From Blattamonas nauphoetae (Eukaryota; Preaxostyla; Oxymonadida): a stretch of DNA of 64,000 nucleotides. The DNA lies in the NCBI GenBank assembly GCA_033064195.1, contig JARBJD010000080.1, positions 186,001 through 250,000 on the forward strand. Reading direction: 5' to 3'. Within the stretch, counting starts at the first letter, position 1; every line of letters starts with the position of its first letter. The position numbers were made by a program, and so were the translations under genes. Below the pieces are notes generated by a model that saw nothing but the letters and a program-made list of their open reading frames with translations, was not told where the DNA came from and searched no databases. Below, in pieces: positions 1 to 10,393 of the stretch.

Positions 1-138
1 GTTTCTGCGATGGCCGATGGGAACGTGAAGGACGACGAACCGCAACCAGCCCAGAATCCGGATTTTCAGGCGAGACAGGATCTTAGTACAGCAACAGCAT
101 CTCATCATGGGGACAGAATGGATGTTCTTTCGTAAGCG
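1..138 (+). CDS. C-terminal end of a gene entering from the left edge
   Basis: Frame 1 is open from the first base to a TAA at 136-138 and gives about 45 residues that are hydrophilic and rich in Asp, Gln and Ala, ending in MDVLS. The composition fits a cytoplasmic tail or another low-complexity C-terminus. No domain is visible and the start lies outside the window, so product and exon structure cannot be judged. It could also be a chance open frame. Confidence 0.35.
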
Positions 139-1029
139 TACTGGTTTAGGAGACAAGAATATCATTTCATGAAATTTGTGTGATATGTTTCTCATTGAAT
201 TCCTTGTCTTTCTCTACCTCTGTTTTCCTTTTCGCGAAGTTTCTTTGATTCAGAGTTTTATGGGCAATTTGGGAAAATGATGATATTCAAATCACAGTTC
301 CATCTTCTCCAGAACGATTCGCTCAACTTCCTTATTCAACAATTGACTGATATTTCAGGGTGTGGAGGGAATTTTCCTACTGGTTTGCAAGTTAATCAGA
401 TGAAATATTTGAAAAAGATGGAATTTGAGGCGATATAAACGAGAGATGGATGAATCAGAAAAGCGAATGTCCATTCTGCACTTGTGGAACTGTATTTTCT
501 GTCCTTTTTTCAGAAATTGAGAAATTTGTCAAATATTAGGCAGATTCGTATTTGCATCATCTTCGGTTCTCCTGGTGAGAGAGATGCCATCGCCGAGATT
601 GTTTCTGGATTCTTTCCGATAATCACGAGACAACATTAACTGGGCCGCTCAGTGATGGATTAGAAAGGAGTTGGTGTACATAGTGCACAGTCAGGGCCGA
701 CAGGAGACCAACCCACGATGAGGTGGAATAATGGCTCCAAACGGTGACCAGAGAGATCAGTATCTCCCAATAGTACTTCCGAGGAATCGATCCACGATGA
801 AGATCATTGGATTGGAGAGGTTTGTACATCCAATCGAAAACATATATTGCGAATCGGAGTGCAGATGACATGTCGAAATCTAGTATCGATTGTGGAAGAC
901 ACATAGTGATCACCTGAGAAACAGTGAAGAAAAGTGGTTATACGCAAACAGTGATCAACGTGCAGAACATCAAAAGAAGGAGAAGAAGACGATTTCCATT
1001 CTGAGGGAAAACGTGAATCTCAAGAGCAT
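139..1029. other. Intergenic stretch, no supported gene
   Basis: I see no convincing coding signal here. The only longer open frame (minus strand, 623-913) has no ATG context or domain that I recognise. The region separates the gene tail at the left edge from the tail of the minus-strand beta-helix gene. Confidence 0.4.
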
Positions 1030-1032
1030 TCA

Positions 1033-1830
1033 ATGCTTGACACCTGCCAGCAACAATGCTCGTGAAAAGAAAGGAAGGACAAACGAGAGGAACAGTTGGG
1101 TTAGTTCTGCAAAGTTGACTTCGTCAAACAAGAAGAACGATGTGAAAAGACGCCAAATCTGAAGAGAATGAGAAGGTGAGACGAACATGAGAAAAGAGAG
1201 AAAATGAAGAATGAACCTCGGAGGAAAGAATAAACAAACTTCTCCTTTCTCGAAAATTAGCATCGGATGGAAGAACAAGTCAGAGCGAGAAACACGATTT
1301 GTGGATGTAAGGAACAACGATAGCAGACTAACCCCAGCAAATATCAGTGTAACACTGCCAATTTGCTGGTCATCGACTGCGGGCTGATGAGGATCATCAT
1401 TTTGGGGAGGAACCAAGTCGTTTTCGATTTCGTGAACAAGTCCATTCTCGACACCGTTTGGTCCATCCACCTCTGCAGCTGCTGCAGCATCACCATCACT
1501 GATCGGCGGATCGTCAGGTATCCCAGTGAATCGTTCTGGTTGTTCTTCTTCTGACATCGAGACAAAGGCCAATCTGGTGGGTGGATCAAGTTCAACTCTC
1601 AAATTGAAAGTTCATTGATATCCAAGATCGATGAGAAGGATACATGATTCATCCAAGAGCATTCAGAAAAAGAGAATAGAAAATAATGGTGAGCTTACGA
1701 GAGAAAAACACAACATAAAGAACAAAAACACTAACTGCCAGCAAGGGAGAAACCGCGAATTCATTCCGATTTCGGCACAACCAAGCGGCTGCTAGAGAGA
1801 ATACAACAACGACGGATGATCGTTGGACGG
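1033..1830 (-). pseudogene. Membrane anchor and acidic tail of the broken surface-protein gene
   Basis: Just past the end of the middle part, another minus-strand frame encodes a strongly hydrophobic stretch (SPLLAVSVFVLYVVFFS), placed where relatives carry their single membrane helix. A plausible GT-AG intron (GTAAGCTC near 1697, ending TTGAGAG near 1600) leads into a conserved-looking exon, VELDPPTRLAFVSMSEEEQP, followed by an acidic, Pro-rich cytoplasmic tail. A second possible intron (GTTAGTCTGC to CTCTTCAG, about 1333-1161) precedes the last codons and a stop near 1033. No kinase-like domain is visible. Splice sites are inferred from consensus only. Confidence 0.4.
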
Positions 1831-4271
1831 TGTGTTCCAAAATAAACGAAGATGCCAACTGGAGCAGACGACGACGACGACGATGCTGAGACTGAACCAG
1901 AGCGAGTCCAGTCAACAACTGCAATCCCACCCTTCCGAGACGGCCACTCCTCGCCAGAGGCAAGGTTTTCAAACCAATTATTGGAGAGCACAATCCGAGC
2001 ACTCGCCATTCCTGTTGAGATCTCAAGTGTTCGACATCCAGACAACGAACTCAGACAATCAACAAACAGACAACGAGAGATCACAATCGTCGATGAACAA
2101 CGAGATGGCGAGCAGAGAGTGATGTGCAGCGCGTTTCCAGTCAATGTCGAGGGCGACGAAGAGAGGCATGTTCCACTCTTCTCAAACACACAATCCACAA
2201 CTGAAAGCAATTCTTGGCAAGTCCAGACGGAGATCAAACTGAGATTGGTTGGTGAAGACGACGACGGTGCGGAGGCAATCGTGCGAACTGTCGTCATGAA
2301 CGAAGAGTTGGAGAGCGAGAACGAGGAAGAGGGCGAGAGAGACGAGAAGTGGATCAGAGCGTCGGAGGTCGTCGTGTTCTCAACTCGAAGTTCACAAACA
2401 GAGACGTCAAGTCCATCGTGTTTGTCGTCTCCTCCAAACAGTGGCAAGCTGAGAACAACATTTCGCATCAAAACGCTTTTCACTTCCATCTCGCCCCCAG
2501 ACACCCACCCAACTCCCATCCCCACCACTCCACTTCCTCCAACTGACGACGACGACACAATCTCAACTGACGAAATCACAAAACGACCCTTCCCAAACAC
2601 AACGAAAGTGCCAACAACCTCTCCGCTTGAGGTTCAAGCCAAAGAAAGAACCAAATCACAAAGTCCCACCAATCCTCCCCCAATCGTCACAATCCCCATT
2701 CTTTCATCTCGTCCTTCCTTTCCTTCCCTTTCACCGAACACTGAGCTTTCACAAATCAGACGAGAGCGATTCCCACTCGCCGATTGGATCAACAGTTGTT
2801 CGGATCCAACCCACATTCTCTCCCCAAAATGAACTTCTTTCTTGATCGAAATTCGAACTCCGTCTTCTCCCACCTTTCGCTGTCCGGTTCTCCATCCAAC
2901 AACCACCGATCCACACGGATCTTCAGCTGACCCACATTCTCCTATTTCGGCACTCCCTCCTGAGTCTACTGTGACTGAAGTCCACGTTGGTTTCTGTCCT
3001 GTCACAATCTCAATCGAAGAGTTGAATCGGATCGGTTCATTCGGACCGCTCGTTTTCGTGATCGACTCGATTCGGTATGTCGACGAGTATTCCAGATTGT
3101 TCGGCGTCCCGATTGGGAGAGGTTTAGACTTCCCTTCTGTAGACGACGTGAACGATATCCCAAACGAGAACGACGGATTCAGACACACTGTGTATTCGTC
3201 CGACGAAGGAAGACGAGTCCCTTCGAACGAGATTTGACAGCGAGTGTGCTGAACATCCACAAACGAGAACGACGCCGACGAAACAAATGGGTTTTGTGGA
3301 ACAGTGAAGGAGACATCATTACAGATGAAGAAATCGAGGTCATTTGATACTGACTCGTTAGAATATGTTTCCCCGAAAAGTAAAGAAGTGGGTGACACTG
3401 TCTCAGCCACGCTGAAACTCGCTGAGAACAACATGTCTGATGTCCGAGTGGCGGAGATGAAGACAGAAGGATCCTTTCCAGCGATTGTGACAGTGGTGAT
3501 TGTTGATGGGATCGCTCTACCCTGGAATGTCACTTCGACCTCATTCTGGTCACTGGTCAGTGACGTCGAAACGACCTTTTCGACACGTGCTGGTTCAGGT
3601 GGAACAATGATTTGCAGATTCGGGGTGAGTGTGGGCTGATCTTTGCCTGGACACGTGAACCCTGTGATTGTGTACGTCTTCCCAAAACCCAACTGCACTG
3701 CCTCGCTGTCATCCATCGAGTAAAGAATAGCTGTGGCCTCTCCATTCACCCCATCAGCATCGAATTCAGCTATCACTGTGGATGTGGATGTTCCATCGGA
3801 GAGTGTCAGTGAGTATGGGTTGACGAAAAGCAATTCTCCAATCAGTTGGATGGTGATTGAGTCTTTCTTCAAGTCCGAAAACGAGATCGACCACACACTT
3901 TTCAACGTTGGACCGCTCGGAGTGGTGAAGAAAAGGTGAGGAGGATCGAGGATGAGCGGGGAGGCGTCATCTTCTCTCTGCACTGATTCAAATTCGTACT
4001 CAGTGCCGAAGGCTAGCGTGCTCTCGTCACCAACCAATAACACTGAGATTGTCGATGAGTGCATGTTTCGAGATTCTGAAGGTGACGTTGGTTGGCCTGT
4101 GAACGAGACAACAATCGGTAGATCTGGTACGCCCTTCAATTTGACCTTGTAATTTCCAGACAACAGTGTGCGGCCTTTCAGTTGGAACGAGATTCGTTCA
4201 GGCTCTGATTCCGACCAGTCTGTCAGCACTTCCACAATTCGAGCAGGATTCGGGTTTGGAGGACAGACGGG
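1761..4271 (-). pseudogene. Beta-helix surface protein, middle part, frame-broken
   Basis: This continues the protein of 4223-6442 in another frame. It begins with four Ig/IPT-like beta-sandwich modules of about 90 residues, each closing with motifs such as FTTPSGP, IVPPEPA and FTVPQNP. A second beta-helix segment then starts at VTVDSGGSAEIGECGS, the usual order in this family. At 2634-2636 there is one in-frame TGA, after which the same frame stays open to 1761 and still reads like the family (SVWTCQELLSVVDCVFEKSG). Other genes in the window have no in-frame TGA, so I do not infer a variant code. With the upstream frameshift this marks the locus as a probable pseudogene or a poorly assembled gene. 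Confidence 0.6.
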
Positions 4272-6442
4272 GAGACGGAGATGTCAGTATTGTGAAGTGA
4301 AGCAGACGAGATGGAGTAATTTGATTCATATTGCAGAGTGTTCCATTCGTTGAATAAAATCGATTGCGAACTCGTCGTTGATGGAGTCGTGAAGTCAAAC
4401 ACGAACAGGCGAGCGATGGGAGGAGGAGAGTCCACGTTCGGCTTTTCATAATCACTCAGACTGTTGTCCAGCACAACCAGCATCCTTCCCTCCACATTCT
4501 CACTCGTCGTCACTGTCAGAGTTCCTCCCACATCATCTCCATCCAGCGATGCAGACAGAGTGACCGACAGCAGACCAATCGAGGCAACTTGCGGGATGAG
4601 AGTGCTGTCAGTAATAGTGCCATTCCAGAAATACACGTTGTCGGCACCAGAAATCGAGACACAGTTGGTGATCATGTTCCCATCTTCAACTTCCGCCATC
4701 GTGAGTTTCCAAATGTTTACATCCCTCCCACCAGAAGAAGCTGTGCAGGCTCTGAATTGTACTCTTTGCATCAGAAATGATCCTGGATCTCTGATGACGA
4801 TCTCTCCTCCAGAATATGATGCAGAGCAGCCATCGAACAGTGAGTCTTTCACAGAGATCCGTGTCGTACCCGTCAGGAGGTCAATTCCTCCTCCGTATGA
4901 AGCCTGACATCGACAAAAAGAACAAAAAGAGATTTCGACGTCAGAATCCAGCCTCCATGCGTTAAGACTAAGCCCGCCTCCATACGATGTTGTTCCGTCC
5001 TCGATGAGACAATTGCTGAGTTGACATAAGCTGTTGGGTGATTTGAGAAAAATGCTTCCTCCATAGCTTACTTTTGTTTTGGTTCCAATAAAGTGACAGT
5101 CAGACACTGTGCAGGAGACAGGTGAACGAATGTCCACAGATCCTCCATAGGACTCGGCTAAACAATAAGAAAATGTCGACGATAGCAGCACCAGTGACGC
5201 TGTTTCTGAGCTTGGTCTGAAACGGACTGCACCTCCGCTGGATGAAGCAACCGAATTCACGAAGGAGCATTCCGAGATGGAGACGGACGCGAGTAAGTTC
5301 GAGAAACTGACGGCTCCTCCAGACGACGTCGATGACATCGTGTGGAAGGTGCAGCGAGTGAAGGTGATGTCAGAGGAGCCAGATGATGAGGTGAAGGAGA
5401 GTTTCTGCTCGCCTGTGCGGTGTTGGAGAGTGTAGGTTGGTTGTGTGGAGGATGGTTCGAGGGAGGTTGAGCAGCGAGAGAACGACGAGTTCTGACAAAG
5501 AACATTTCCTCCATCGTTCATGTCCTTGCACACTGTCCCGTAGAGGTGGTTCGTGCATCCCACAACTTCCACTCCGATCATTGTTTGTCGGTCATCCGTC
5601 CAGCCGAAACATGACGGGCGAGGAGAGGGCGAACTTGAAATGTTCCGAAGACGAGAGTGGATGAGAGATGTTTCAACCAGAAGCATCCTGGAACTGCTCT
5701 GTTGTTCACAAAGACTTCCAAAATTGAACAGAGGACCTGTTCCAAGAGCAAGAGAAGAATCAAACAGCGAGGATGAGGAACTCGTCACAGAAACTTCACC
5801 AATCGCATCAAGTCCTGTTTGATCTTCGATATTCGACAGTAAATCAAGAGGGTGACGAGTGGTCCGAGGTTCAAGTTCAACCAGAGGGAATAACACATTC
5901 TGAAGACACAATTTGTGAGAACTGCTCGAAAACAATATCCACGTTCTCGAATCTCCTGATTGTGGTCCAACGGCAAATGGTGAGCACATACTCCCCGAAA
6001 GAATCGTGCATCTTGACATTTCCAGCGTTGACGACGATATTCGGCACACAATCGAGTCGCTGTTTCGGACATCCATCCTCATTGACAATATCGAAACGGT
6101 GCTGTTCTCCACCACCAGTATTGATGATCGTTCGTTCGTGGGGTGCTTTTGTTTGGGCATTTCTGCCTTGTTTCGACAATTCTGAGCTTGTTCGACTTCC
6201 GAAGAATGGAGAAGGGTACTCCAACTCCCTTCAATCTGAATTGTTGTTGATTTCATCAGGTGCTCACATGCATGGTACTTCCCCGGGGGGATTCGGATGA
6301 AAGAGGGAACTGGGGAATTGTTTGAGAAAGGGTGAAGGTGTTCGTTCAGGACTAGTGAGAGTTGAAGTGGAGCTGATGAGTTGTGGGAGAGGAGAGATTG
6401 CACAAATATTGTGAATGCAGCATAAATAGTGAGGCACGACAT
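4223..6442 (-). CDS. Beta-helix surface protein, N-terminal part
   Basis: This frame encodes 739 residues beginning with a hydrophobic signal peptide (MSCLTIYAAFTIFVQSLL). Residues 100-650 carry Ser-rich repeats such as SGGAV, SYGGG and SSTSSGG with regularly spaced Cys and C-x-F pairs, which fit a right-handed parallel beta-helix of the polymorphic-outer-membrane type. In this organism group such proteins form a large family of secreted or cell-surface proteins. The start is the ATG before the signal peptide, 203 bp from the divergent gene at 6646. Near 4230-4275 this frame runs into a stop, while the expected continuation (PPNPNPARIVEV) lies in another minus-strand frame. I therefore read a small frameshift, from either gene decay or an assembly error. 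Confidence 0.7.
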   Translation of the reverse strand: MSCLTIYAAFTIFVQSLLSHNSSAPLQLSLVLNEHLHPFSNNSPVPSFIRIPPGKYHACEHLMKSTTIQIEGSWSTLLHSSEVEQAQNCRNKAEMPKQKHPTNERSSILVVENSTVSILSMRMDVRNSDSIVCRISSSTLEMSRCTILSGSMCSPFAVGPQSGDSRTWILFSSSSHKLCLQNVLFPLVELEPRTTRHPLDLLSNIEDQTGLDAIGEVSVTSSSSSLFDSSLALGTGPLFNFGSLCEQQSSSRMLLVETSLIHSRLRNISSSPSPRPSCFGWTDDRQTMIGVEVVGCTNHLYGTVCKDMNDGGNVLCQNSSFSRCSTSLEPSSTQPTYTLQHRTGEQKLSFTSSSGSSDITFTRCTFHTMSSTSSGGAVSFSNLLASVSISECSFVNSVASSSGGAVRFRPSSETASLVLLSSTFSYCLAESYGGSVDIRSPVSCTVSDCHFIGTKTKVSYGGSIFLKSPNSLCQLSNCLIEDGTTSYGGGLSLNAWRLDSDVEISFCSFCRCQASYGGGIDLLTGTTRISVKDSLFDGCSASYSGGEIVIRDPGSFLMQRVQFRACTASSGGRDVNIWKLTMAEVEDGNMITNCVSISGADNVYFWNGTITDSTLIPQVASIGLLSVTLSASLDGDDVGGTLTVTTSENVEGRMLVVLDNSLSDYEKPNVDSPPPIARLFVFDFTTPSTTSSQSILFNEWNTLQYESNYSISSASLHNTDISVSPSVLQTRILLELWKC

Positions 6443-6645
6443 TTGAAGTCGATGAATGCAGAAAGATCACACCCTTTCTTGAGATTAAGATCCGTTTCAC
6501 AGTCTCATCTCGTGAAACAACAATTTGGATTTGACAAACCAGATCGGTGAGAGGAAAAAGTGGAATGCAAATGATCAAAGCTTCTGAAGAAGCTCGAAAA
6601 GGCTGAATTGTGTCTCAAAGTTGATCGAACCAAATTCGAATCATC

Positions 6646-7061
6646 ATGAGTCACCAACCATTCACCCAGACTTTTGATCAACATCACGCTCCTCTCCCCG
6701 ACTATAAATCGCATCAACACACCCTTATTTTCAATTTTCCCTCTTCACGTCCCCCAGTTGACATCGAAAAAGCGAAACAAAGAGTTTGTCCACTGCCGAC
6801 GAATTTCAAACTCTATTTTTCCAGAACTTGCTTGAAGTGATTCTATCCCAGATATGTGGCGACTCTCAAGCAATACGCCCGATGATGCTCCAGGATCTCC
6901 TCGTTCTTGTGACAGGTCTGTGTCGGACTGGTTTTGATTCCACCTCGTTACTGATTCTCACAGAGTCTGATTGGGCGCTCTCAACAATACCTGATGTGGA
7001 TTACATCAAACCTCTTGAACAATATTGTGAAAAAGTCAAACCATGTGATGTTCCAGTGTGA
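6646..7061 (+). CDS. Small helical protein, possible histone fold (CENP-X-like)
   Basis: I propose two exons, 6646-6783 and 6825-7061, joined across a 41-nt GT-AG intron (GTTTGTCC to TTTTTCCAG), giving 124 residues. The second exon encodes NLLEVILSQICGDSQAI, then LQDLLVLVTGLCRTG, then a helix ending IPDVDYIKPLEQYC. That helix-loop-helix order and the VDxxxxxxLEQ ending resemble the histone fold of centromere protein X (MHF2), which is usually about 80 residues. This is only a pattern match made by eye. The 46-residue first exon is low complexity, and translation might start elsewhere. The gene is divergent from the beta-helix gene and shares a 203-bp intergenic region with it. Confidence 0.45.
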
Positions 7062-7136
7062 TTGATGTGTTGTCATCATTTTTCAGATTGCACTCCCAAA
7101 ATTGTTGTCTTTCATTGGTCTGACAATGTTTTCTGT

Positions 7137-7379
7137 TCATCTAGACCTTTTATTTTGATCATTTTGATTAGGGAGAGCATATGAAGATGAATTGGATCGC
7201 ATCTGTGGATCGTCGATTCCCTCCTTCTTTCTCAGCTGGACGGGATCGAATCTGAATGAAAATGTGCTCGCTGAAGTTTGCTGCCCATCTTCCCTCTCTT
7301 CTTCTTGTTCCAGATCGGAAATTGTTTGGTGATGATGACTTCCACACTTCGATCGTCTTCCACCTTCATCGCTCGCCAT
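7137..7379 (-). CDS. Small hydrophilic protein, unknown
   Basis: An ATG-initiated frame of 80 residues starts MASDEGGRRSKCGSHHH and ends QNDQNKRSR. It is highly charged and Ser/Gln rich, with no signal peptide, membrane segment or recognisable domain. It converges with the gene ending at 7061. It could be a short regulatory protein, a terminal exon, or a chance frame; the composition is ordinary for coding DNA of this genome, which is the only support. Confidence 0.3.
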   Translation of the reverse strand: MASDEGGRRSKCGSHHHQTISDLEQEEEREDGQQTSASTFSFRFDPVQLRKKEGIDDPQMRSNSSSYALPNQNDQNKRSR

Positions 7380-7570
7380 ACAACCCAATTTTTAGTCTTT
7401 CTCCGTTCTCATATGAGTCATGTGCAGGCATCTGAGTAGTCCCATCAAAATAGGTAAAACTGGGATCAATTGATGTCAGTGCCTAAATTTGGACTGAGAT
7501 CAAATTTCAACTCTTTTCCTTTGAGATTTTCTCATTATCACTTCATTAATCATGTTCAATTCACTTCTTG

Positions 7571-8005
7571 GGCAAGATGTACCTTTAGGGGACCTACCAA
7601 AAGTCCACAAATAAGGACTATTAGAGAAAATTTCTAGGAAATTCTGGATATTCTTGTAATGAGAGAACCGAAAATTGAGTTTTTCCAAGATATGTTTTCT
7701 AGAGAAACTAGGAGATCACGAAAGGAAACAGTCAGGATCTCTGTCAAAGAAGTTTCTATGCTCTTCTATGGACATCTATTTCCTCAAAAACACACTTATG
7801 AACTTACTAGGATACAATAAATTGTGAATAATTCCCACTTCAGAATGTATGATTTGATCCGACCCTTATTTTTGATTATTTCACAAGATTTTCACAGAAA
7901 TGAATCGGGATACTAGAGACCTAATTATTCTAGAAAATAATCCAAAAAATGTTTTTGTGACCAATTGAATTCATTTTAGTAGGTCCCCCAAAGGTACATG
8001 TTGCC
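7571..8005. mobile_element. 435-bp non-autonomous DNA transposon
   Basis: The ends are inverted repeats: GGCAAGATGTACCTTT on the left and, reverse complemented, GGCAACATGTACCTTT on the right, continuing through GGGGACCTAC with few mismatches. An 8-bp direct repeat, ACTTCTTG, flanks the element at 7563-7570 and 8006-8013 (9 bp if the shared C is counted). Duplications of 8-9 bp fit the hAT or Mutator-like superfamilies. The AT-rich interior holds no gene. Confidence 0.75.
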
Positions 8006-9133
8006 ACTTCTTGTTTTCACATAATGCTCTTCAATATTTCAGACAGCTCTTATTTCCCAAAAACACGCACGATCACAATCACCAACACTTCTTTTTTCGA
8101 TGTATTCCCTTCATTGACTTTAGTCAGTGAGAAAAAACCATCAAAGAAGACATAATAACGCATAATCGACTTGTTTTTATAATTATTGTTGTAGAACAAA
8201 CTGAAACAGCAGCACCCAAAGTTTGCATTTTCATGATCTATGAAGTGACCATTTTCCTTTTTACTTTTTTTTCCATTCAAATATCATATATAAGAAGTAG
8301 GCATGGGCACCAGTCACCTGACTCAACTTTTAAGGACTGACTCGATTTGGCCCATGATTGAGTGAATAAATGTGTGGATTTGTGACAAGATCGGTTCAGT
8401 AGATGTTTGAGCACATAATGTACTCTTTTCATACTTTTTTGAAAGGAAATCCGACAAATCGTTGAGTGAGGAATTCGAAATGATCAAAATTATGCCTCAT
8501 GGGCGAGTCACAACGATCGAGTCTCCAGACAACAACCCTGACATATTCATGGAAAATATGCAAATGAAAACAGGAGATCGAGTGAAATTTTGAGAGAAAA
8601 CTTCCTTGACTGATGAATGAGAAATGAAAGTGAATCTTGGTGGTTATTGTGAATGTGACGAAAATACAGAAATCTACAGTCTGTTCTCCGCCTTCCTTCG
8701 TTTGTCCTTCTCCTTCCTTCGCTCTCTCTCCTCTCCTCTCCTTCTTCTCAGTGAATGTCTCATTCGACGTCTTTCTGAGTCCTACGCATCTCCACTTCGT
8801 CTCGAAGGACGACGAGGACGAAGAAGAGAATCGCCCGTCTCTGCTCTTTTCTCCTCGCTCTTCTTCGTCTCAATCATTCGGAGACACGCTCACCTCGTCC
8901 CATCGCTCCCTCCTCTCTCCTCGTTCGGAAACTCACATTCGAGTCGGTCGCAGGAGTCGACTCGCTCACGACGATTCCGACGACGAACAGGATGACTGAA
9001 AGACAGTTCAAAGTACCGATGCCACGAAGAAGGAAGAGGCCAGACAAAGGCCGATGCTGGGCTGGCTGAAACACACGAAGACAGTGGATAGCAGTCTGAT
9101 TGGGCCTGACTCGTTCCGAGCGGTGATGATGCA

Positions 9134-9766
9134 GTGGCTGAGGAACGCGAGGGACGAGAAAGAAGTAGCGGTTGTGTGGGAGTCGACGAGGGGAGAGTAG
9201 AGTGTTTGTGTTCACTCGTTCTTGTATTGTTCTTCTCTTCGATGATTCTGTTCTGTCTTGTGTCTCAGCCATGTACGCCGGTTCCGTTCCGAATTGTGGG
9301 GATGGTCGCTTCTTCCTCGCTCCGCCTTCCCATCCTCTCCTTCGCCACCCCCAACACTCCCCCCGCCTCTCCTTTCGACCTTCCTCCCGACCAGCCGACA
9401 CAGCCCTCCCTCACCCAGCACGCCACACAACAGTATCCTTCCCAATCCGAGTCGCAGCTGCTGTTTGTGTTCAACCTGTATCGAGCGAGGGAGTTCGCTC
9501 GCGACGAAGACAGAATGGGGAGTTCTCAGCCACTCGACACTCCACCCGAAGGAGAGCGAGGAGACACGCCGAGCGAGAGGAAAGGGAATGCGAAGGTGAC
9601 AGCGGACGAAGCGTTCGTGCTTCTGCAGAATCTGATCGGAATAGGGCATGATGTTTGCTTGTCTGCTTCTCATCTTTTCTCAGCAACTTCAACTGGACAG
9701 ACTGATCTCTCGTTGGCCCAGCGTCTGAAATTAATACACACTCCAGATTGGAGTGTTCATCGGTGA
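9134..9766 (+). CDS. Open frame inside the hAT-like element, unknown
   Basis: This frame gives 210 residues with one hydrophobic stretch (SLVLVLFFSSMILFCLV) near residue 35, then a Pro/Ser/Gln-rich section and a charged section with GSSQPLDTPPEGERGD and a helical end. It resembles no transposase. Its low-complexity composition and position inside a transposon suggest captured and possibly decayed host coding sequence. Expression and splicing are unknown. Confidence 0.3.
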   Translation: MAEEREGRERSSGCVGVDEGRVECLCSLVLVLFFSSMILFCLVSQPCTPVPFRIVGMVASSSLRLPILSFATPNTPPASPFDLPPDQPTQPSLTQHATQQYPSQSESQLLFVFNLYRAREFARDEDRMGSSQPLDTPPEGERGDTPSERKGNAKVTADEAFVLLQNLIGIGHDVCLSASHLFSATSTGQTDLSLAQRLKLIHTPDWSVHR

Positions 9767-9817
9767 CCGAGTGTTGTTGAATGAGAGCCGTCCACGTTAT
9801 TTCCAGGTTCTTCGGTG

Positions 9818-10393
9818 TTAGTTGAGAGCATATCGCATTTGATAGTCTGTTATTCGCATAGGACATCGTGGGAAAGCAACGACCTCACCTAAAATCGGAG
9901 CATTCGTGATTGTAGCGAAGATATCGTTGAACACGTTCACCATCGTCGAAGAGGTGAGAATTGTGGAGTGTGCCTTGAGCGATGTGATCGAAGAGGGTTG
10001 GAGAACAGGTGGGCTTGGCGAATAAGGCAGAGGGACTGCGTGGTCGATATTAGCGAAGATGGAAAGTGAGATTTCCACAGAGGACGAACATGGACCAAAT
10101 ATTGGAGACAGACCAACAAACACGTTCTGTGGGACACACTTGGCCATGGTCAGGTGGGTGTCTGCGTGGACAAGTCCATCACTTCCAGGATCGGGGCGAG
10201 CGTTGATGATGATGTCGATTAGTGTCATCCTGCCCCTATCAGCGACGAATTGGGTGAATTCCCTTCCAAAGTCCAGGATAGAACTCTGAATCTTGATGCG
10301 TGATGATTCTAGAAGCGTAGCAATCGAGAAATCTGCATTGGCGAGGATCTCAACGTAGCTGAGTGATAGTAACGAAGTAACGACTTCAAGCAA
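9818..10393 (-). pseudogene. Captured helical-repeat (ARM/HEAT-like) gene fragment
   Basis: The frame encodes about 190 residues of alternating amphipathic helices (LEVVTSLLSLSYVEILANAD, TLIDIIINARPDPGS, TMVNVFNDIFATITNA) as in the large helical-repeat family of this organism group. A related-looking segment with VNMFNDS occurs on the minus strand near 50400. No natural start or stop context was found and it lies wholly within the hAT-like element, so I read it as a captured fragment. The family label rests on pattern and is uncertain. Confidence 0.4.

Noticed and set aside
2634-2636. Reassigned TGA codon
   Set aside because: The two giant intact genes at 19283-36668 contain no in-frame TGA, so a single stop in a gene already frameshifted is better explained by decay or error.
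1823-3237. Long plus-strand frames opposite the beta-helix gene
   Set aside because: They are antisense shadows; the minus strand carries the recognisable family motifs.
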